NCBI RefSeq assembly: GCF_008692785.1
Contig: NZ_VXJV01000010.1
Span: 62,001-126,000, forward strand
Source of the DNA: Salmonella enterica subsp. diarizonae
GTDB taxonomy: Bacteria; Pseudomonadota; Gammaproteobacteria; Enterobacterales; Enterobacteriaceae
Direction: 5' to 3'
Length of the DNA stretch: 64,000 nt
Of the stretch, positions 1 to 14,498 are shown one piece after another (within the stretch, counting starts at the first letter, position 1; each line of letters opens with the position of its first letter). Both the position numbers and the translations under genes were made by a program. The notes below the pieces were generated by a model. That model saw nothing but the letters and a program-made list of their open reading frames with translations. It had not been told where the DNA came from and searched no databases.

Positions 1-936
1 GCGGGCGTTAATAAATGACCCCAGCGCGCTGGCCGCTTCAGCGGGCGCGACGCCCACGTGGCGCGCGGCGGCAATCGCCATCAGCCCATTATGCATATTG
101 TGCTCGCCCACCAGTCCCCATTTCACATCGCCGACTTTTTCGCCGTCCAGCCACACTTCCCACTCGGAAGCATCGGTAGTCAGCTTCTTCGCCTGCCAGT
201 GCCCCTGCTCGCCCACCAGCTCCTGCTCGCTCCAGCAGCCCAGCGCCATGGTTTGTTTTATATTGATATCGTTTTCGGGCCAAATGATCCGTCCCTGCCC
301 TGGCACAATGCGCACCAGATGATGGAACTGCTTCTGGATCGCTTTCAGATCGTCGAAAATGTCGGCATGATCAAACTCAAGATTATTGAGGATCAACGTA
401 CGCGGGCAGTAATGCACAAATTTAGAACGTTTATCAAAGAACGCGCAGTCGTACTCATCCGCTTCGATAACAAAGAACGGACTTTCGCCCAGCCGCGCGG
501 AAACCTCAAAGTTGCCCGGTACGCCGCCGATAACGAATCCCGGCTTGTACCCGCACGATTCCAGTATCCAGGTCGCCATGCCTGCGGTCGTGGTTTTACC
601 GTGAGTACCGGCGACCGCCAGTACCCAGCGATCGCGCAACACAAAATCGTGCAGCCACTGTGGACCAGACATAAAGGGAATGTTTTTTTCCAGTACCGCT
701 TCCACGCACGGATTCCCGCGCGTCATCGCATTGCCGATAATCACCAGATCCGGCTGAGGATCGAGCTGGCTGGCGTCATAACCCTGAATCAGATCAATCC
801 TTTGCTTCTCAAGTAAAGTACTCATCGGCGGATACACATTGGCGTCCGACCCCGTTACTTCATGACCAAGCGAGCGAGCGAGCATCGCCAGTCCACCCAT
901 GAAAGTGCCACAAATTCCCAAAATATGAATGCGCAT
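1..936 (-). CDS. mpl: UDP-N-acetylmuramate:L-alanyl-gamma-D-glutamyl-meso-diaminopimelate ligase (partial)
   Basis: Cytoplasmic Mur-ligase family enzyme of peptidoglycan recycling. It joins the recovered tripeptide L-Ala-gamma-D-Glu-mDAP to UDP-MurNAc. The frame opens at the ATG ending at 936 and reads MRIHILGICG, a Mur-ligase Rossmann start. About residue 109 it carries the ATP-binding loop AGTHGKTTT (opposite strand near 585-610), followed by the Mur-ligase central region. About 312 codons are present and the frame is open at base 1. The family is about 457 residues, so the C-terminal third lies outside the window. It diverges from fbp across 174 bp. Identification is firm; only the missing C-terminus cannot be checked. 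Confidence 0.96.
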   Translation of the reverse strand, partial: MRIHILGICGTFMGGLAMLARSLGHEVTGSDANVYPPMSTLLEKQRIDLIQGYDASQLDPQPDLVIIGNAMTRGNPCVEAVLEKNIPFMSGPQWLHDFVLRDRWVLAVAGTHGKTTTAGMATWILESCGYKPGFVIGGVPGNFEVSARLGESPFFVIEADEYDCAFFDKRSKFVHYCPRTLILNNLEFDHADIFDDLKAIQKQFHHLVRIVPGQGRIIWPENDINIKQTMALGCWSEQELVGEQGHWQAKKLTTDASEWEVWLDGEKVGDVKWGLVGEHNMHNGLMAIAAARHVGVAPAEAASALGSFINAR

Positions 937-1110
937 ACGTCACTATCCTTTTTTTATCTGCGAGACATTTTACGCACATGTCTGGCAAGTGAGAAACGCA
1001 TTTCAGGTAAATCTGTACTTTGCTGGCGCGATTCACCTGAGCGCATCATCTGAAATGTTTGTTAAGATTGTTACGGTCGCTTTACTCCAATCAATTGCAG
1101 GGAAAGTGTT

Positions 1111-2109
1111 ATGAAAACGTTAGGTGAATTTATTGTCGAAAAGCAGCACGAGTTCTCTCAGGCTACCGGTGAGCTCACTGCTTTGCTGTCGGCAATAAAA
1201 TTGGGCGCCAAGATCATCCACCGCGATATCAACAAGGCCGGTCTGGTCGATATCCTGGGTGCCAGCGGTGCTGAGAACGTACAGGGCGAGGTTCAGCAGA
1301 AACTCGATCTGTTCGCGAACGAGAAACTGAAAGCTGCACTAAAAGCGCGCGATATTGTAGCGGGCATCGCATCGGAAGAAGAGGACGAAATCGTCGTCTT
1401 TGAAGGCTGCGAACACGCGAAATATGTAGTGCTGATGGACCCTCTGGATGGCTCTTCTAACATCGACGTTAACGTCTCTGTCGGTACGATTTTCTCAATT
1501 TATCGTCGCGTGACGCCCGTTGGCACGCCGGTCACCGAAGAAGATTTCCTGCAACCCGGCAACAAGCAGGTCGCTGCGGGATATGTCGTGTATGGCTCTT
1601 CCACCATGCTGGTTTACACCACTGGCTGCGGCGTACACGCTTTCACCTACGATCCGTCGCTGGGCGTGTTCTGTCTGTGCCAGGAACGTATGCGTTTTCC
1701 GGAAAAGGGTAAAACCTACTCTATTAACGAAGGCAACTACATTAAGTTCCCGAATGGCGTGAAGAAGTACATCAAATTCTGCCAGGAAGAGGATAGTTCA
1801 ACAAGCCGCCCTTATACCTCGCGTTACATTGGCTCTCTGGTGGCCGATTTTCACCGCAACCTGCTAAAAGGCGGCATCTATCTCTACCCGAGCACCGCCA
1901 GCCACCCGCAGGGAAAACTGCGTCTACTGTATGAGTGCAACCCGATGGCGTTCCTCGCGGAACAGGCCGGCGGCAAAGCGAGCGATGGTAAAGAGCGTAT
2001 TCTGGATATCATCCCGGAAAGCCTGCACCAGCGCCGCTCATTCTTCGTCGGTAATCGCCATATGGTTGAAGATGTGGAACGCTTTATCCGGGTATTCCCG
2101 GACGCGTAA
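1111..2109 (+). CDS. fbp: Fructose-1,6-bisphosphatase class I
   Basis: Gluconeogenic phosphatase converting fructose 1,6-bisphosphate to fructose 6-phosphate in the cytoplasm. The 332-residue protein has the class I metal and substrate signature [10 protein letters not shown] at residues 110-119 (Asp110 and Asp113), preceded by the acidic metal ligands Glu89/Glu90. Length equals the E. coli enzyme. The start is supported by the family N-terminus [10 protein letters not shown] and the upstream GGGAAAG. It is transcribed away from mpl as a single gene. A REP unit follows, and then the convergent chemoreceptor gene. No anomaly seen. Confidence 0.98.
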   Translation: MKTLGEFIVEKQHEFSQATGELTALLSAIKLGAKIIHRDINKAGLVDILGASGAENVQGEVQQKLDLFANEKLKAALKARDIVAGIASEEEDEIVVFEGCEHAKYVVLMDPLDGSSNIDVNVSVGTIFSIYRRVTPVGTPVTEEDFLQPGNKQVAAGYVVYGSSTMLVYTTGCGVHAFTYDPSLGVFCLCQERMRFPEKGKTYSINEGNYIKFPNGVKKYIKFCQEEDSSTSRPYTSRYIGSLVADFHRNLLKGGIYLYPSTASHPQGKLRLLYECNPMAFLAEQAGGKASDGKERILDIIPESLHQRRSFFVGNRHMVEDVERFIRVFPDA

Positions 2110-2131
2110 TCCGTTCGGGCAAAGGCCCGCA

Positions 2132-2199
2132 TGTAGGCCGGAGAAAAAGCGTGGCGTTGCCGATTGCCGGATGGCGGCTTCGCCTTATCCGGCCTACAA
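2132..2199. repeat. REP/BIME repeat between fbp and the chemoreceptor gene
   Basis: Two REP-type half units face each other. One starts TGTAGGCCGGA at 2132. The other runs from TTGCCGGATGGCGG to CTTATCCGGCCTACAA at 2164-2199. They lie between convergent gene ends, the usual REP position, and could act as an mRNA 3' stabiliser for both transcripts. Confidence 0.85.
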
Positions 2200-2206
2200 T
2201 TTGCGG

Positions 2207-3319
2207 TTACGCCGTTTGCAGTTTAAACGTGGCAACAGCCTCCACTAATACGTGCGATTGTTCCTCCAGAGAGCGCGTTGCGGCGGATGATTGTTGTACC
2301 AACGCTGCGTTCTGCTGCGCCGTTTCATCCATCTGGCTGACGGCAATATTGACCTGCTCAATACCCCGGCTCTGCTCGCGGGACGCATTAGCGATTTCGC
2401 GCATCAATTTAGTCATGCGTAAAACTTCGGTCGCAATTTCATCCATGGTTTCGCCAGCCTGCTGCGCCAGCTCGCTTCCTTCGCCCACCTGTGTTTGCGA
2501 ATCACTAATCAACGTGCGAATCTCTTTTGCCGCCTCGGCGCTACGGCTGGCTAAATGACGAACCTCTCCGGCAACTACGGCAAAGCCGCGCCCTTGTTCA
2601 CCTGCGCGCGCCGCTTCTACTGACGCATTCAGCGCCAGGATGTTAGTCTGAAAAGCAATGCCGTCAATCACACTGAGAATATCGGCGATGCGATTAGAAC
2701 TCCCTGATATATCGCGCATTTTTTCGATAACGTAGCACACCATTTCGCTGCCGCGATCGGCGGTATCAGACACGGTTTTCGCCAGTTGATGTGCTTGTTC
2801 CGCGTTTTCCGCATTCTGCTTCACCGTTGCCGTCAATTCTTCCATGCTGGCAGCAGTCTGTTCGAGCGATGTCGCGGTCGACTCGGTTCGCGTAGCAAGA
2901 TGAACATTACCTGCCGTTAATTCCCGGCTACCGATGTCAATCTGTGAACTGGCATCACGCACGCGCCTCACGGAATTGCTCAGCGCGGCGCGCATATCCG
3001 CCATCGCGGTATTAAGGCGGTTAAACTCGACGCAGGCAGGTTGATAGTCAACAGGCGTTAAATCGCCGGTCGCCAACCGCTCTAGCTGTTCCACTACGTT
3101 ATCCAACGGATACAGCAACTTATTACGCAGCATCAGCCACATCACCCATAACAGGCCCAGCGCAACCAACGTTGCGGCGCTCATCACGCCATAGTATGCC
3201 CAGGAGGTGATAACACGCGCTGAAGCATAGAGTCCCATACTCCCCGTTAGCAATAAAAGCAGCGTCAGGGAAGACAATAACGCCAGCAAGCTGGCTCGAA
3301 TAGAAAGGATTTTTGGCAT
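2207..3319 (-). CDS. Methyl-accepting chemotaxis protein lacking a periplasmic ligand-binding domain
   Basis: Inner-membrane chemoreceptor, 370 residues from the ATG ending at 3319 (GGAA SD upstream). Order: short N-terminus; TM1 about residues 7-27; only a handful of residues outside; TM2 about 33-55; HAMP from about 57 ([10 protein letters not shown]); a methylation helix rich in Glu/Gln ([12 protein letters not shown]); the highly conserved signalling tip ([20 protein letters not shown]); and a second methylation helix. Typical enterobacterial receptors are about 530-560 residues, the difference being the roughly 150-180-residue sensor domain missing here. The C-terminus FKLQTA lacks the NWETF-like CheR/CheB tether. 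It could still signal in mixed receptor clusters or sense membrane or cytoplasmic cues. It lies next to the ytfQ/yjfF deletion scar, so it may be a remnant. I cannot assign a ligand or gene name. Confidence 0.9.
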   Translation of the reverse strand: MPKILSIRASLLALLSSLTLLLLLTGSMGLYASARVITSWAYYGVMSAATLVALGLLWVMWLMLRNKLLYPLDNVVEQLERLATGDLTPVDYQPACVEFNRLNTAMADMRAALSNSVRRVRDASSQIDIGSRELTAGNVHLATRTESTATSLEQTAASMEELTATVKQNAENAEQAHQLAKTVSDTADRGSEMVCYVIEKMRDISGSSNRIADILSVIDGIAFQTNILALNASVEAARAGEQGRGFAVVAGEVRHLASRSAEAAKEIRTLISDSQTQVGEGSELAQQAGETMDEIATEVLRMTKLMREIANASREQSRGIEQVNIAVSQMDETAQQNAALVQQSSAATRSLEEQSHVLVEAVATFKLQTA

Positions 3320-3385
3320 TGTTATATTCCAGTTGTAGAGTTGAATTTGGCTTAACAAAACCTATCGACTACAACCGAAAAAAGT

Positions 3386-3770
3386 TTAGCTATTGTCGGC
3401 TATACGCCTCACCGGCGAACTCTGGCGATGCTCCCACAGTACCGTTAGTCCTCGCTGTAGCGCGATAAAAATAAATAACAGAACGCCGATAGCGATTTTT
3501 GTCCACCAGGAACTTAGCGTACCATCAAAGATAATATAGGTCTGAATCAGCCCCTGGATAGCGACGCCAAATAACGTCCCCAGTACCGTACCTACCCCGC
3601 CGCTCAGCAGCGTACCGCCGATCACCACCGACGCAATGGCGTCCAGTTCCACCCCGACGCCCGCCTGGGTATAAATGGAAAATACGATCCCGGCAGCGTC
3701 GCTAAACCGGTCGACAACATATAAATACGAATCATGACGCTTCGCATGGAGATTCCCATCAAATTCGCCG
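3386..3770 (-). pseudogene. yjfF: yjfF remnant (3' part of galactofuranose ABC permease)
   Basis: The last roughly 125 codons match the C-terminal half of YjfF, a membrane permease of the YtfQRT-YjfF galactofuranose importer. Examples are [20 protein letters not shown], the TM helix [14 protein letters not shown], and a C-terminus near [13 protein letters not shown]. The 5' part reads as YjfF ([17 protein letters not shown]) in one frame. It then needs a frame change, apparently one G lost around CGCTGCCGG near 3692-3700, to continue as [12 protein letters not shown]. Compared with the E. coli protein as I recall it, five residues (YALAG) are also missing after IYTQAG. Everything upstream of MGIS is gone and the sequence joins ytfQ directly. 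Non-functional. Confidence 0.88.
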
Positions 3771-4109
3771 AGAACGATCGAGTAGAAAAACCGGGATCTC
3801 CGCATCCTTAGCCTCTTTGAGTACCGGCTCCCAGCCAGTCGCCACTATCGGTGCAATGAAGATCGCATCTACGCCCTGGGCCACAAAAGAACGTACTGCT
3901 TTGATCTGATTTTCCTGCTTTTGCTGACCGTCGGCGATCTTCAGCGTAATGCCGCGTTTTTCAGCCTCGCTTTTCGCCACATTCGTTTCCGCAGTGCGCC
4001 AGCCGGATTCCGATCCAACTTGCGAAAATCCTATGGTTAAGGGAGCGGCGAACGCCATAGACGGCATGGCTGCCGAAACTGTTGTCACTAAAAGTAAGCG
4101 CTTCCATAT
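3771..4109 (-). pseudogene. ytfQ: ytfQ remnant (5' part of galactofuranose-binding protein)
   Basis: About 113 codons match the N-terminus of the periplasmic binding protein YtfQ: a signal peptide (WKRLLLVTTVSAAMPSMAFA), then APLTIGFSQVGSESGW and IPVFLLDRS. After the Ser codon ending at 3771 the sequence switches to yjfF. That removes the last two thirds of ytfQ, all of ytfR (ATPase) and ytfT (permease), and most of yjfF. The codon where YtfQ should start is ATA (4107-4109) rather than ATG, so initiation is also damaged. The short open frame ends RRI-stop eleven bases beyond the junction. Non-functional remnant. Confidence 0.9.
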
Positions 4110-4370
4110 AAGGGCATCCTCGTAGGGGAATTGTATTGGCGAAAAAACCATCGCGGGAAAAACCATAGACAATCACCCATGTAACAAATTGCGCTACATC
4201 ACACCTCAAAAAAGCAAATGCAATGTTAATTAAATGTTTATATTTATTCCCATTTTCCTATTAAAAAAGCGGCTAAACTTATGGACTTTCTTGTCATAAA
4301 AATGACAAGCAACGCACGCGTGAAGAGAAGTGAAAACAAAAACAAGCGAAGACTTTCGGCGTGAGTTGGC

Positions 4371-4376
4371 TATAAT
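4371..4376 (+). promoter_or_regulatory. Probable ppa promoter -10 (TATAAT)
   Basis: A consensus TATAAT lies 40 bp before the ppa ATG. No good -35 hexamer sits 16-18 bp upstream, so the call rests on the -10 and its position. The 4110-4370 interval upstream is AT-rich and holds the former ytfQ leader; I see no gene in it. Confidence 0.55.
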
Positions 4377-4415
4377 ACTCGCCACTTGTTTGTCATAAAT
4401 TCAAAGGAAACAGAC

Positions 4416-4946
4416 ATGAGCTTACTCAACGTCCCGGCGGGTAAAGAACTGCCGGAAGATATCTACGTCGTTATTGAGATCCCGGCTAACGCAGATCCGA
4501 TCAAATACGAAGTTGACAAAGAGAGCGGCGCGCTGTTCGTTGACCGCTTCATGTCCACCGCGATGTTCTATCCGTGCAACTACGGCTACATCAACCATAC
4601 CCTGTCTCTGGACGGCGACCCGGTAGACGTTCTGGTCCCGACGCCGTACCCGCTGCAGCCAGGCGCCGTCATCCGTTGCCGTCCGGTTGGCGTACTGAAA
4701 ATGACCGACGAATCCGGTGAAGATGCGAAACTGGTTGCCGTACCACACACCAAACTGAGCAAAGAGTACGATCACATTAAAGATGTGAACGACCTGCCGG
4801 AACTGCTGAAAGCGCAGATCACTCACTTCTTCGAGCACTATAAAGATCTCGAAAAAGGCAAATGGGTGAAAGTGGACGGATGGGACAACGCCGAAGCGGC
4901 TAAAGCGGAAATCGTTGCCTCCTTCGAGCGCGCAGCGAAGAAATAA
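4416..4946 (+). CDS. ppa: Inorganic pyrophosphatase
   Basis: Essential soluble family I pyrophosphatase (PPi to 2 Pi), pulling biosynthetic reactions forward. It has 176 residues, exactly the E. coli length. The Mg-binding signature DGDPVDVLV contributes Asp66, Asp68 and Asp71, and Asp98/Asp103 lie in the [12 protein letters not shown] segment. The start at 4416 follows AAAGGAAACAGAC and gives the known N-terminus [10 protein letters not shown]; the longer upstream open frame (from 4386) has no homology. A strong intrinsic terminator follows. Confidence 0.99.
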   Translation: MSLLNVPAGKELPEDIYVVIEIPANADPIKYEVDKESGALFVDRFMSTAMFYPCNYGYINHTLSLDGDPVDVLVPTPYPLQPGAVIRCRPVGVLKMTDESGEDAKLVAVPHTKLSKEYDHIKDVNDLPELLKAQITHFFEHYKDLEKGKWVKVDGWDNAEAAKAEIVASFERAAKK

Positions 4947-4960
4947 GTCTTTGGTTGCGG

Positions 4961-5003
4961 AAAAACCCTGAGCGCCAGTTATCGGCGCGTCAGGGTTTTT
5001 TTA
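4961..5003 (+). terminator. Rho-independent terminator of ppa
   Basis: The inverted repeat AAAACCCTGA / TCAGGGTTTT has an inner GCGCC/GGCGC stem and ends in a run of seven T. It starts 15 bp after the ppa stop. Confidence 0.93.
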
Positions 5004-5008
5004 TACCT

Positions 5009-5050
5009 GCCGGATAGCGTAGGCCTGATAAGCGTTAGCGCCATCAGCCT
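5009..5050. repeat. Degenerate REP element
   Basis: CCTGCCGGATAGCGTAGGCC followed by TGATAAGCGTTAGCGCCATC is a diverged REP unit between the ppa and ytfP terminators. Confidence 0.55.
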
Positions 5051-5054
5051 GGAT

Positions 5055-5088
5055 GTAAAAAAACAACGCCACCCGAGGGTGGCGTGTT
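5055..5088 (-). terminator. Rho-independent terminator of tamA-tamB-ytfP
   Basis: On the minus strand, ACGCCACC-CTC-GGGTGGCGT is followed by TGTTTTTTT, just beyond the ytfP stop at 5093. Confidence 0.9.
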
Positions 5089-5092
5089 CAGT

Positions 5093-5437
5093 TCAGGGCT
5101 GGTTTCTGTCTAACCAGTCACCGCTTTCAATCAGAGTTAATCCATCCACAGGACGTTGGTATACATACATCCATGCGCTGCCGTACGGTGTCAGGATTAA
5201 CTGGCGTGCGTATTCACCGCCCCTGGTGCGCAAAGCATCAAGTTCGGCCAGCGTGGCGTTATCAATTCGATAAACTTCGCCGTGTACCGATCCGTTTCCC
5301 GGAACAGCGCCTGGATAGTGGCCCAGACTATACAACTGGTAGTTATCGATACGGTAATCGCCAAGCAATTGGGCATTGGTCATCCAGTGACTGTTGCCTT
5401 GTTTCTGTCGTAAACTGCCATAGACAAATATTCGCAT
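5093..5437 (-). CDS. ytfP: YtfP, gamma-glutamylcyclotransferase-fold protein
   Basis: A 114-residue cytoplasmic protein of the GGCT/AIG2-like fold. The N-terminal FVYGSLR loop (residues 4-10) is the diagnostic substrate-binding motif, and GGEY places Glu75 at the position of the catalytic acid of the family. It begins two bases beyond the tamB stop, so it is the last gene of the tamA-tamB-ytfP operon and is followed by a terminator. Its physiological substrate is not established. Link to the Tam outer-membrane assembly genes is by operon structure only. Confidence 0.92.
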   Translation of the reverse strand: MRIFVYGSLRQKQGNSHWMTNAQLLGDYRIDNYQLYSLGHYPGAVPGNGSVHGEVYRIDNATLAELDALRTRGGEYARQLILTPYGSAWMYVYQRPVDGLTLIESGDWLDRNQP

Positions 5438-5439
5438 TG

Positions 5440-11021
<5,582 letters not shown>

Positions 11022-11161
11022 TCAACAATCGCGATTGAAAAGCAGACGACAGCCCAAATATTTCTTATGGTTAAATCCAGATACATTAATGTTGTTATTG
11101 TGTGCAAAGATGCGTCTCGTTACAACCTTAACGCCAATTAACGCTTTCGGGAGAATGGTTC

Positions 11162-11800
11162 ATGAGTTTATTTGATAAAAAACATCTTGTTACTCAAGCA
11201 GATGCGTTACCAGGACGCAATACCCCGATGCCGATCGCCACTCTGCATGCGGTAAATGAACACTCTATGACCAATGTTCCTGCCGGGATGGAGATCGCCT
11301 ACTTCGCTATGGGCTGTTTCTGGGGCGTAGAACGTTTATTCTGGCAATTGCCCGGCGTATATAGCACCGCGGCAGGGTATGCGGGCGGTTACACGCCTAA
11401 TCCAACCTACCGGGAAGTCTGCTCCGGACAGACCGGTCATGCCGAAGCGGTACGGGTAGTGTACGATCCTGCCGTTATCAGTTATGAGCAACTTTTACAG
11501 GTCTTCTGGGAAAATCACGATCCGGCGCAGGGGATGCAACAAGGCAACGATCACGGTACGCAATACCGTTCTGCGATTTATCCCTTAACACCGGAACAGA
11601 GTACCGCCGCTCACGCCAGTCGCGAGCGCTTCCAGTCGGCAATGGCCACCGCCGGAGACGATCGCCCAATTACCACGGAAATCGCCCATGCGACGCCGTT
11701 TTACTACGCCGAAGATGAACACCAACAGTATCTGCACAAAAATCCGTACGGTTACTGCGGGATTGGCGGGCTCGGCGTTTGCCTGCCGCCTGACGCGTGA
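11162..11800 (+). CDS. msrA: Peptide methionine (S)-S-oxide reductase
   Basis: Repairs methionine-S-sulfoxide in proteins and free Met-S-O using thioredoxin. It has 212 residues. The catalytic motif is GCFWG with Cys52; resolving cysteines Cys199 and Cys207 sit in the C-terminal [10 protein letters not shown]. The start at 11162 follows CGGGAGAATGGTTC and gives [10 protein letters not shown], the family N-terminus. Monocistronic, divergent from tamA with about 210 bp between. Confidence 0.98.
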   Translation: MSLFDKKHLVTQADALPGRNTPMPIATLHAVNEHSMTNVPAGMEIAYFAMGCFWGVERLFWQLPGVYSTAAGYAGGYTPNPTYREVCSGQTGHAEAVRVVYDPAVISYEQLLQVFWENHDPAQGMQQGNDHGTQYRSAIYPLTPEQSTAAHASRERFQSAMATAGDDRPITTEIAHATPFYYAEDEHQQYLHKNPYGYCGIGGLGVCLPPDA

Positions 11801-11870
11801 CGGCGCTGGCGTAGGGGGCGCTTGTCGGCGTTGAAAATGAACCCTCTGGCGACTTTACAGTAGCTTACGC

Positions 11871-11876
11871 TATACT
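11871..11876 (+). promoter_or_regulatory. Candidate promoter -10 (TATACT) for ytfL
   Basis: TATACT lies 107 bp before the ytfL ATG, preceded by the AT-containing GACTTTACAG tract. A transcript from here would immediately meet the hairpin at 11889-11916. The -35 is weak. Confidence 0.4.
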
Positions 11877-11888
11877 AGCCCTGAACTT

Positions 11889-11916
11889 ACCGGCTCACTG
11901 CTACGAGCCGGTTTTC
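11889..11916 (+). terminator. Intrinsic terminator between msrA and ytfL
   Basis: ACCGGCTC-ACTGCTAC-GAGCCGGT is followed by TTTCATT. It can end msrA transcription. Because a TATACT box lies about 13 bp upstream, it could also act as an attenuator in the ytfL leader. Confidence 0.75.
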
Positions 11917-11982
11917 ATTAAACGTTACCACACGGATTTATAAACTTCCCTTCCGAGGATCTGGCGTTTCGCCGGATAAGAT

Positions 11983-13326
11983 ATGTTAAACAGTATATTC
12001 ATTATATTCTGCCTGATCGCTGTAAGTGCGTTCTTCTCCATCTCCGAGATCTCGCTTGCCGCATCACGTAAGATTAAACTCAAGTTATTGGCTGATGAAG
12101 GCAGTATCAACGCACAACGCGTATTGAAAATGCAGGAAAATCCCGGCATGTTTTTCACCGTTGTGCAAATTGGCCTGAACGCCGTCGCTATTCTTGGCGG
12201 TATCGTCGGCGATGCGGCATTTTCGCCCGCCTTTTCCGCCCTTTTCTCGCACTATATGTCGCCAGAACTCTCCGAGCAGCTGAGCTTTATTCTCTCTTTC
12301 TCGCTGGTGACGGGGCTGTTTATCCTGTTCGCGGATTTAACCCCGAAACGCATCGGTATGATTGCGCCAGAAGCTGTGGCTTTGCGTATCATCAACCCGA
12401 TGCGCTTCTGCCTGTTCGTTTTTCGCCCGCTGGTGTGGCTGTTTAACGGCATGGCAAACAACATCTTCCGCCTGTTCAAAATTCCAATGGTGCGGAAAGA
12501 CGACATCACTTCTGATGATATTTACGCGGTGGTGGAAGCCGGCGCGCTGGCGGGCGTTTTGCGCAAGCAAGAGCACGAACTGATTGAAAACGTGTTTGAA
12601 CTTGAATCCCGCACCGTACCGTCTTCTATGACGTCGCGCGAAAGTATCATCTGGTTTGATCTGCACGAAGACGAACAAAGCCTGAAGAAAAAGGTCGCCG
12701 AACATCCGCACTCAAAATTTTTAGTATGTAATGAAGATATCGACCACATCATCGGCTATGTAGACTCCAAAGATCTGCTGAATCGCGTGCTGGCGAACCA
12801 AAGTATGGCGCTGAATAGCGGCGTGCAAATTCGCAATACCTTGATTGTGCCGGATACGCTGACCCTTTCCGAGGCGCTGGAAAGTTTCAAAACGGCAGGC
12901 GAAGATTTCGCGGTCATTATGAATGAATACGCGCTGGTCGTCGGTATTATCACGCTGAACGATGTGATGACTACGCTGATGGGCGATCTGGTCGGCCAGG
13001 GACTGGAAGAACAAATTGTGGCGCGCGATGAGAATTCCTGGCTGGTTGACGGCGGCACGCCGATTGACGACGTCATGCGCGTGCTGGATATCGATGAGTT
13101 TCCGCAATCCGGCAACTATGAAACCATCGGCGGCTTTATGATGTTTATGCTGCGTAAGATCCCGAAACGTACCGATTCGGTGAAGCTGGCTGGCTACAAA
13201 TTTGAAGTGGTGGATATCGACAACTACCGCATCGATCAGTTGCTGGTCACGCGTCTCGACAGTAAAACCAACGTTCCGGCACCGAAATTGCCAGATGCGA
13301 AAGGCAAAGAAGACGGCGCGGCCTGA
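11983..13326 (+). CDS. paeA: PaeA/YtfL, CNNM-CBS-CorC membrane protein (polyamine efflux)
   Basis: Inner-membrane UPF0053/hemolysin-C-like protein, 447 residues. Residues 1-200 form the CNNM/DUF21 membrane domain with four hydrophobic segments (starting LNSIFIIFCLIAVSAFFSIS). A CBS pair follows at about 210-340, then a CorC_HlyC domain at about 355-430. Work in Salmonella and E. coli (as I recall it) shows that this protein lowers cytoplasmic cadaverine and putrescine in stationary phase, hence the name PaeA; ytfL is the older name. Start chosen at the ATG at 11983. A strong terminator follows. Confidence 0.93.
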   Translation: MLNSIFIIFCLIAVSAFFSISEISLAASRKIKLKLLADEGSINAQRVLKMQENPGMFFTVVQIGLNAVAILGGIVGDAAFSPAFSALFSHYMSPELSEQLSFILSFSLVTGLFILFADLTPKRIGMIAPEAVALRIINPMRFCLFVFRPLVWLFNGMANNIFRLFKIPMVRKDDITSDDIYAVVEAGALAGVLRKQEHELIENVFELESRTVPSSMTSRESIIWFDLHEDEQSLKKKVAEHPHSKFLVCNEDIDHIIGYVDSKDLLNRVLANQSMALNSGVQIRNTLIVPDTLTLSEALESFKTAGEDFAVIMNEYALVVGIITLNDVMTTLMGDLVGQGLEEQIVARDENSWLVDGGTPIDDVMRVLDIDEFPQSGNYETIGGFMMFMLRKIPKRTDSVKLAGYKFEVVDIDNYRIDQLLVTRLDSKTNVPAPKLPDAKGKEDGAA

Positions 13327-13348
13327 AATCCGTTTACCAGAAACATTA

Positions 13349-13378
13349 ACGGCTCCTGATCCAGGAGCCGTTTTTTTA
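13349..13378 (+). terminator. Intrinsic terminator of ytfL/paeA
   Basis: AACGGCTCCTG-ATC-CAGGAGCCGTT continues into a run of seven T. Confidence 0.93.
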
Positions 13379-13408
13379 CTTTTTTAACCTACTGCATAGC
13401 ACTTTTGG

Positions 13409-13615
13409 TTACGCCATCTCAGTTTGCAGACGCATAACCTGACGGTTAACTTCAGACATCACAGAAAAATGCTGCTTGTCTCTCACTTTTGGGATAAGAA
13501 TCTTACCCTTATCGAACTCAAAAGCGCCAACATCCTTGATATATAACCGTCCACGGAACAGGATCTTCACGTACTTCGCCACCTGTAGCGGGTTGTAGCG
13601 TTGGAAAATTTTCAT
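13409..13615 (-). CDS. ytfK: YtfK, stringent-response modulator
   Basis: Small DUF1107 protein, 68 residues: [11 protein letters not shown] to [12 protein letters not shown]. In E. coli YtfK binds SpoT and tilts it toward (p)ppGpp synthesis during fatty-acid or phosphate limitation. The start at 13615 follows GGAGACAACA; a 22-codon upstream extension has no family match. Basic and short, no membrane segment. Convergent with ytfL, divergent from ytfJ. Confidence 0.95.
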   Translation of the reverse strand: MKIFQRYNPLQVAKYVKILFRGRLYIKDVGAFEFDKGKILIPKVRDKQHFSVMSEVNRQVMRLQTEMA

Positions 13616-13940
13616 TGTTGTCTCCTGCTGAGTATTACGCCCTTGCGGTGCCACAATCGGCCCAACAGTTTTAAGGCGCAAATTTTAATGCCATATGACT
13701 ATAGACCATATCTACGTCGTTTCCAGTGTGCATAAGTATATTTACCTTTTGATTACAGTTATTCAGAATTATCTAAACATCAGCTCATTTTTGTCAGTAT
13801 ATGCCTTCATTTTTCACAGGAAGTGTGCGCCCACCCGCAAACTGGCATCCCCTTTGCGGGAAAAAGCATCAATCGCACATATGATTAACTGTCGGCCCAA
13901 AGTGGTCGGATCACCTGCAAAAAATAAAGAAGGAATGACC

Positions 13941-14498
13941 ATGACCCTACGTAAAATTCTGGCAATGTCGTGCCTGCTACTCCCTATAATGGCTTCCGCG
14001 CATAACCTTGAAGTTAACCAACGGGTGCCGCCGGTAGGCATTGCCGATCGTGGCGAACTGATGTTGAATAAAGATGAGTTTAGCTATAAAAACTGGAATA
14101 GCGCGCAACTGGCGGGAAAAGTGCGCGTCCTGCTACATATTGCCGGACGAACGTCAGCGAAGGAGAAAAACGCCACGCTGATTGAAGCGATTAAAGCCGC
14201 CAGGCTTCCGCACGACAGATACCAGACGACCACAATTGTGAATACCGATGATGCGATCCCAGGCTCCGGTATGTTCGTGCGTAGCAGTATAGAAAGTAAT
14301 AAAAAGCTCTATCCGTGGTCGCAATTTATTGTCGACAGCAATGGCGTGGCGCGCAACGCCTGGCAATTAAAAGAAGAGGGGTCCGCCGTCATCGTGCTTG
14401 ACAAAGACGGGCGGGTTCAATGGGTGAAAGATGGCGCGTTAACCCAACAAGAGGTACAACAGGTGGTCGACCTGCTGCATAAGCTCCTCAATAAATAG
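13941..14498 (+). CDS. ytfJ: YtfJ, secreted thioredoxin-fold protein
   Basis: Periplasmic protein of about 185 residues with a clear signal peptide ([20 protein letters not shown], cleaved before His). The mature part is a thioredoxin-like fold without a CXXC active site. Two in-frame ATGs occur; the one at 13941 sits six bases after AGGA and matches the family start, whereas 13935 has no spacing. Function unknown. The 3' end overlaps the end of convergent cysQ by 11 bp. The 13616-13940 interval upstream shows no gene. Confidence 0.92.
   Translation: MTLRKILAMSCLLLPIMASAHNLEVNQRVPPVGIADRGELMLNKDEFSYKNWNSAQLAGKVRVLLHIAGRTSAKEKNATLIEAIKAARLPHDRYQTTTIVNTDDAIPGSGMFVRSSIESNKKLYPWSQFIVDSNGVARNAWQLKEEGSAVIVLDKDGRVQWVKDGALTQQEVQQVVDLLHKLLNK

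Noticed and set aside
58-816. 252-codon plus-strand open frame at the window start
   Set aside because: It is antisense to mpl, whose Mur-ligase ATP loop and start are clear on the other strand. The plus-strand translation has no family features.
4180-4206. CRP-like site before ytfQ (CTACATCACACC)
   Set aside because: Only one half-site fits the consensus and the downstream gene is a remnant; not enough to call.
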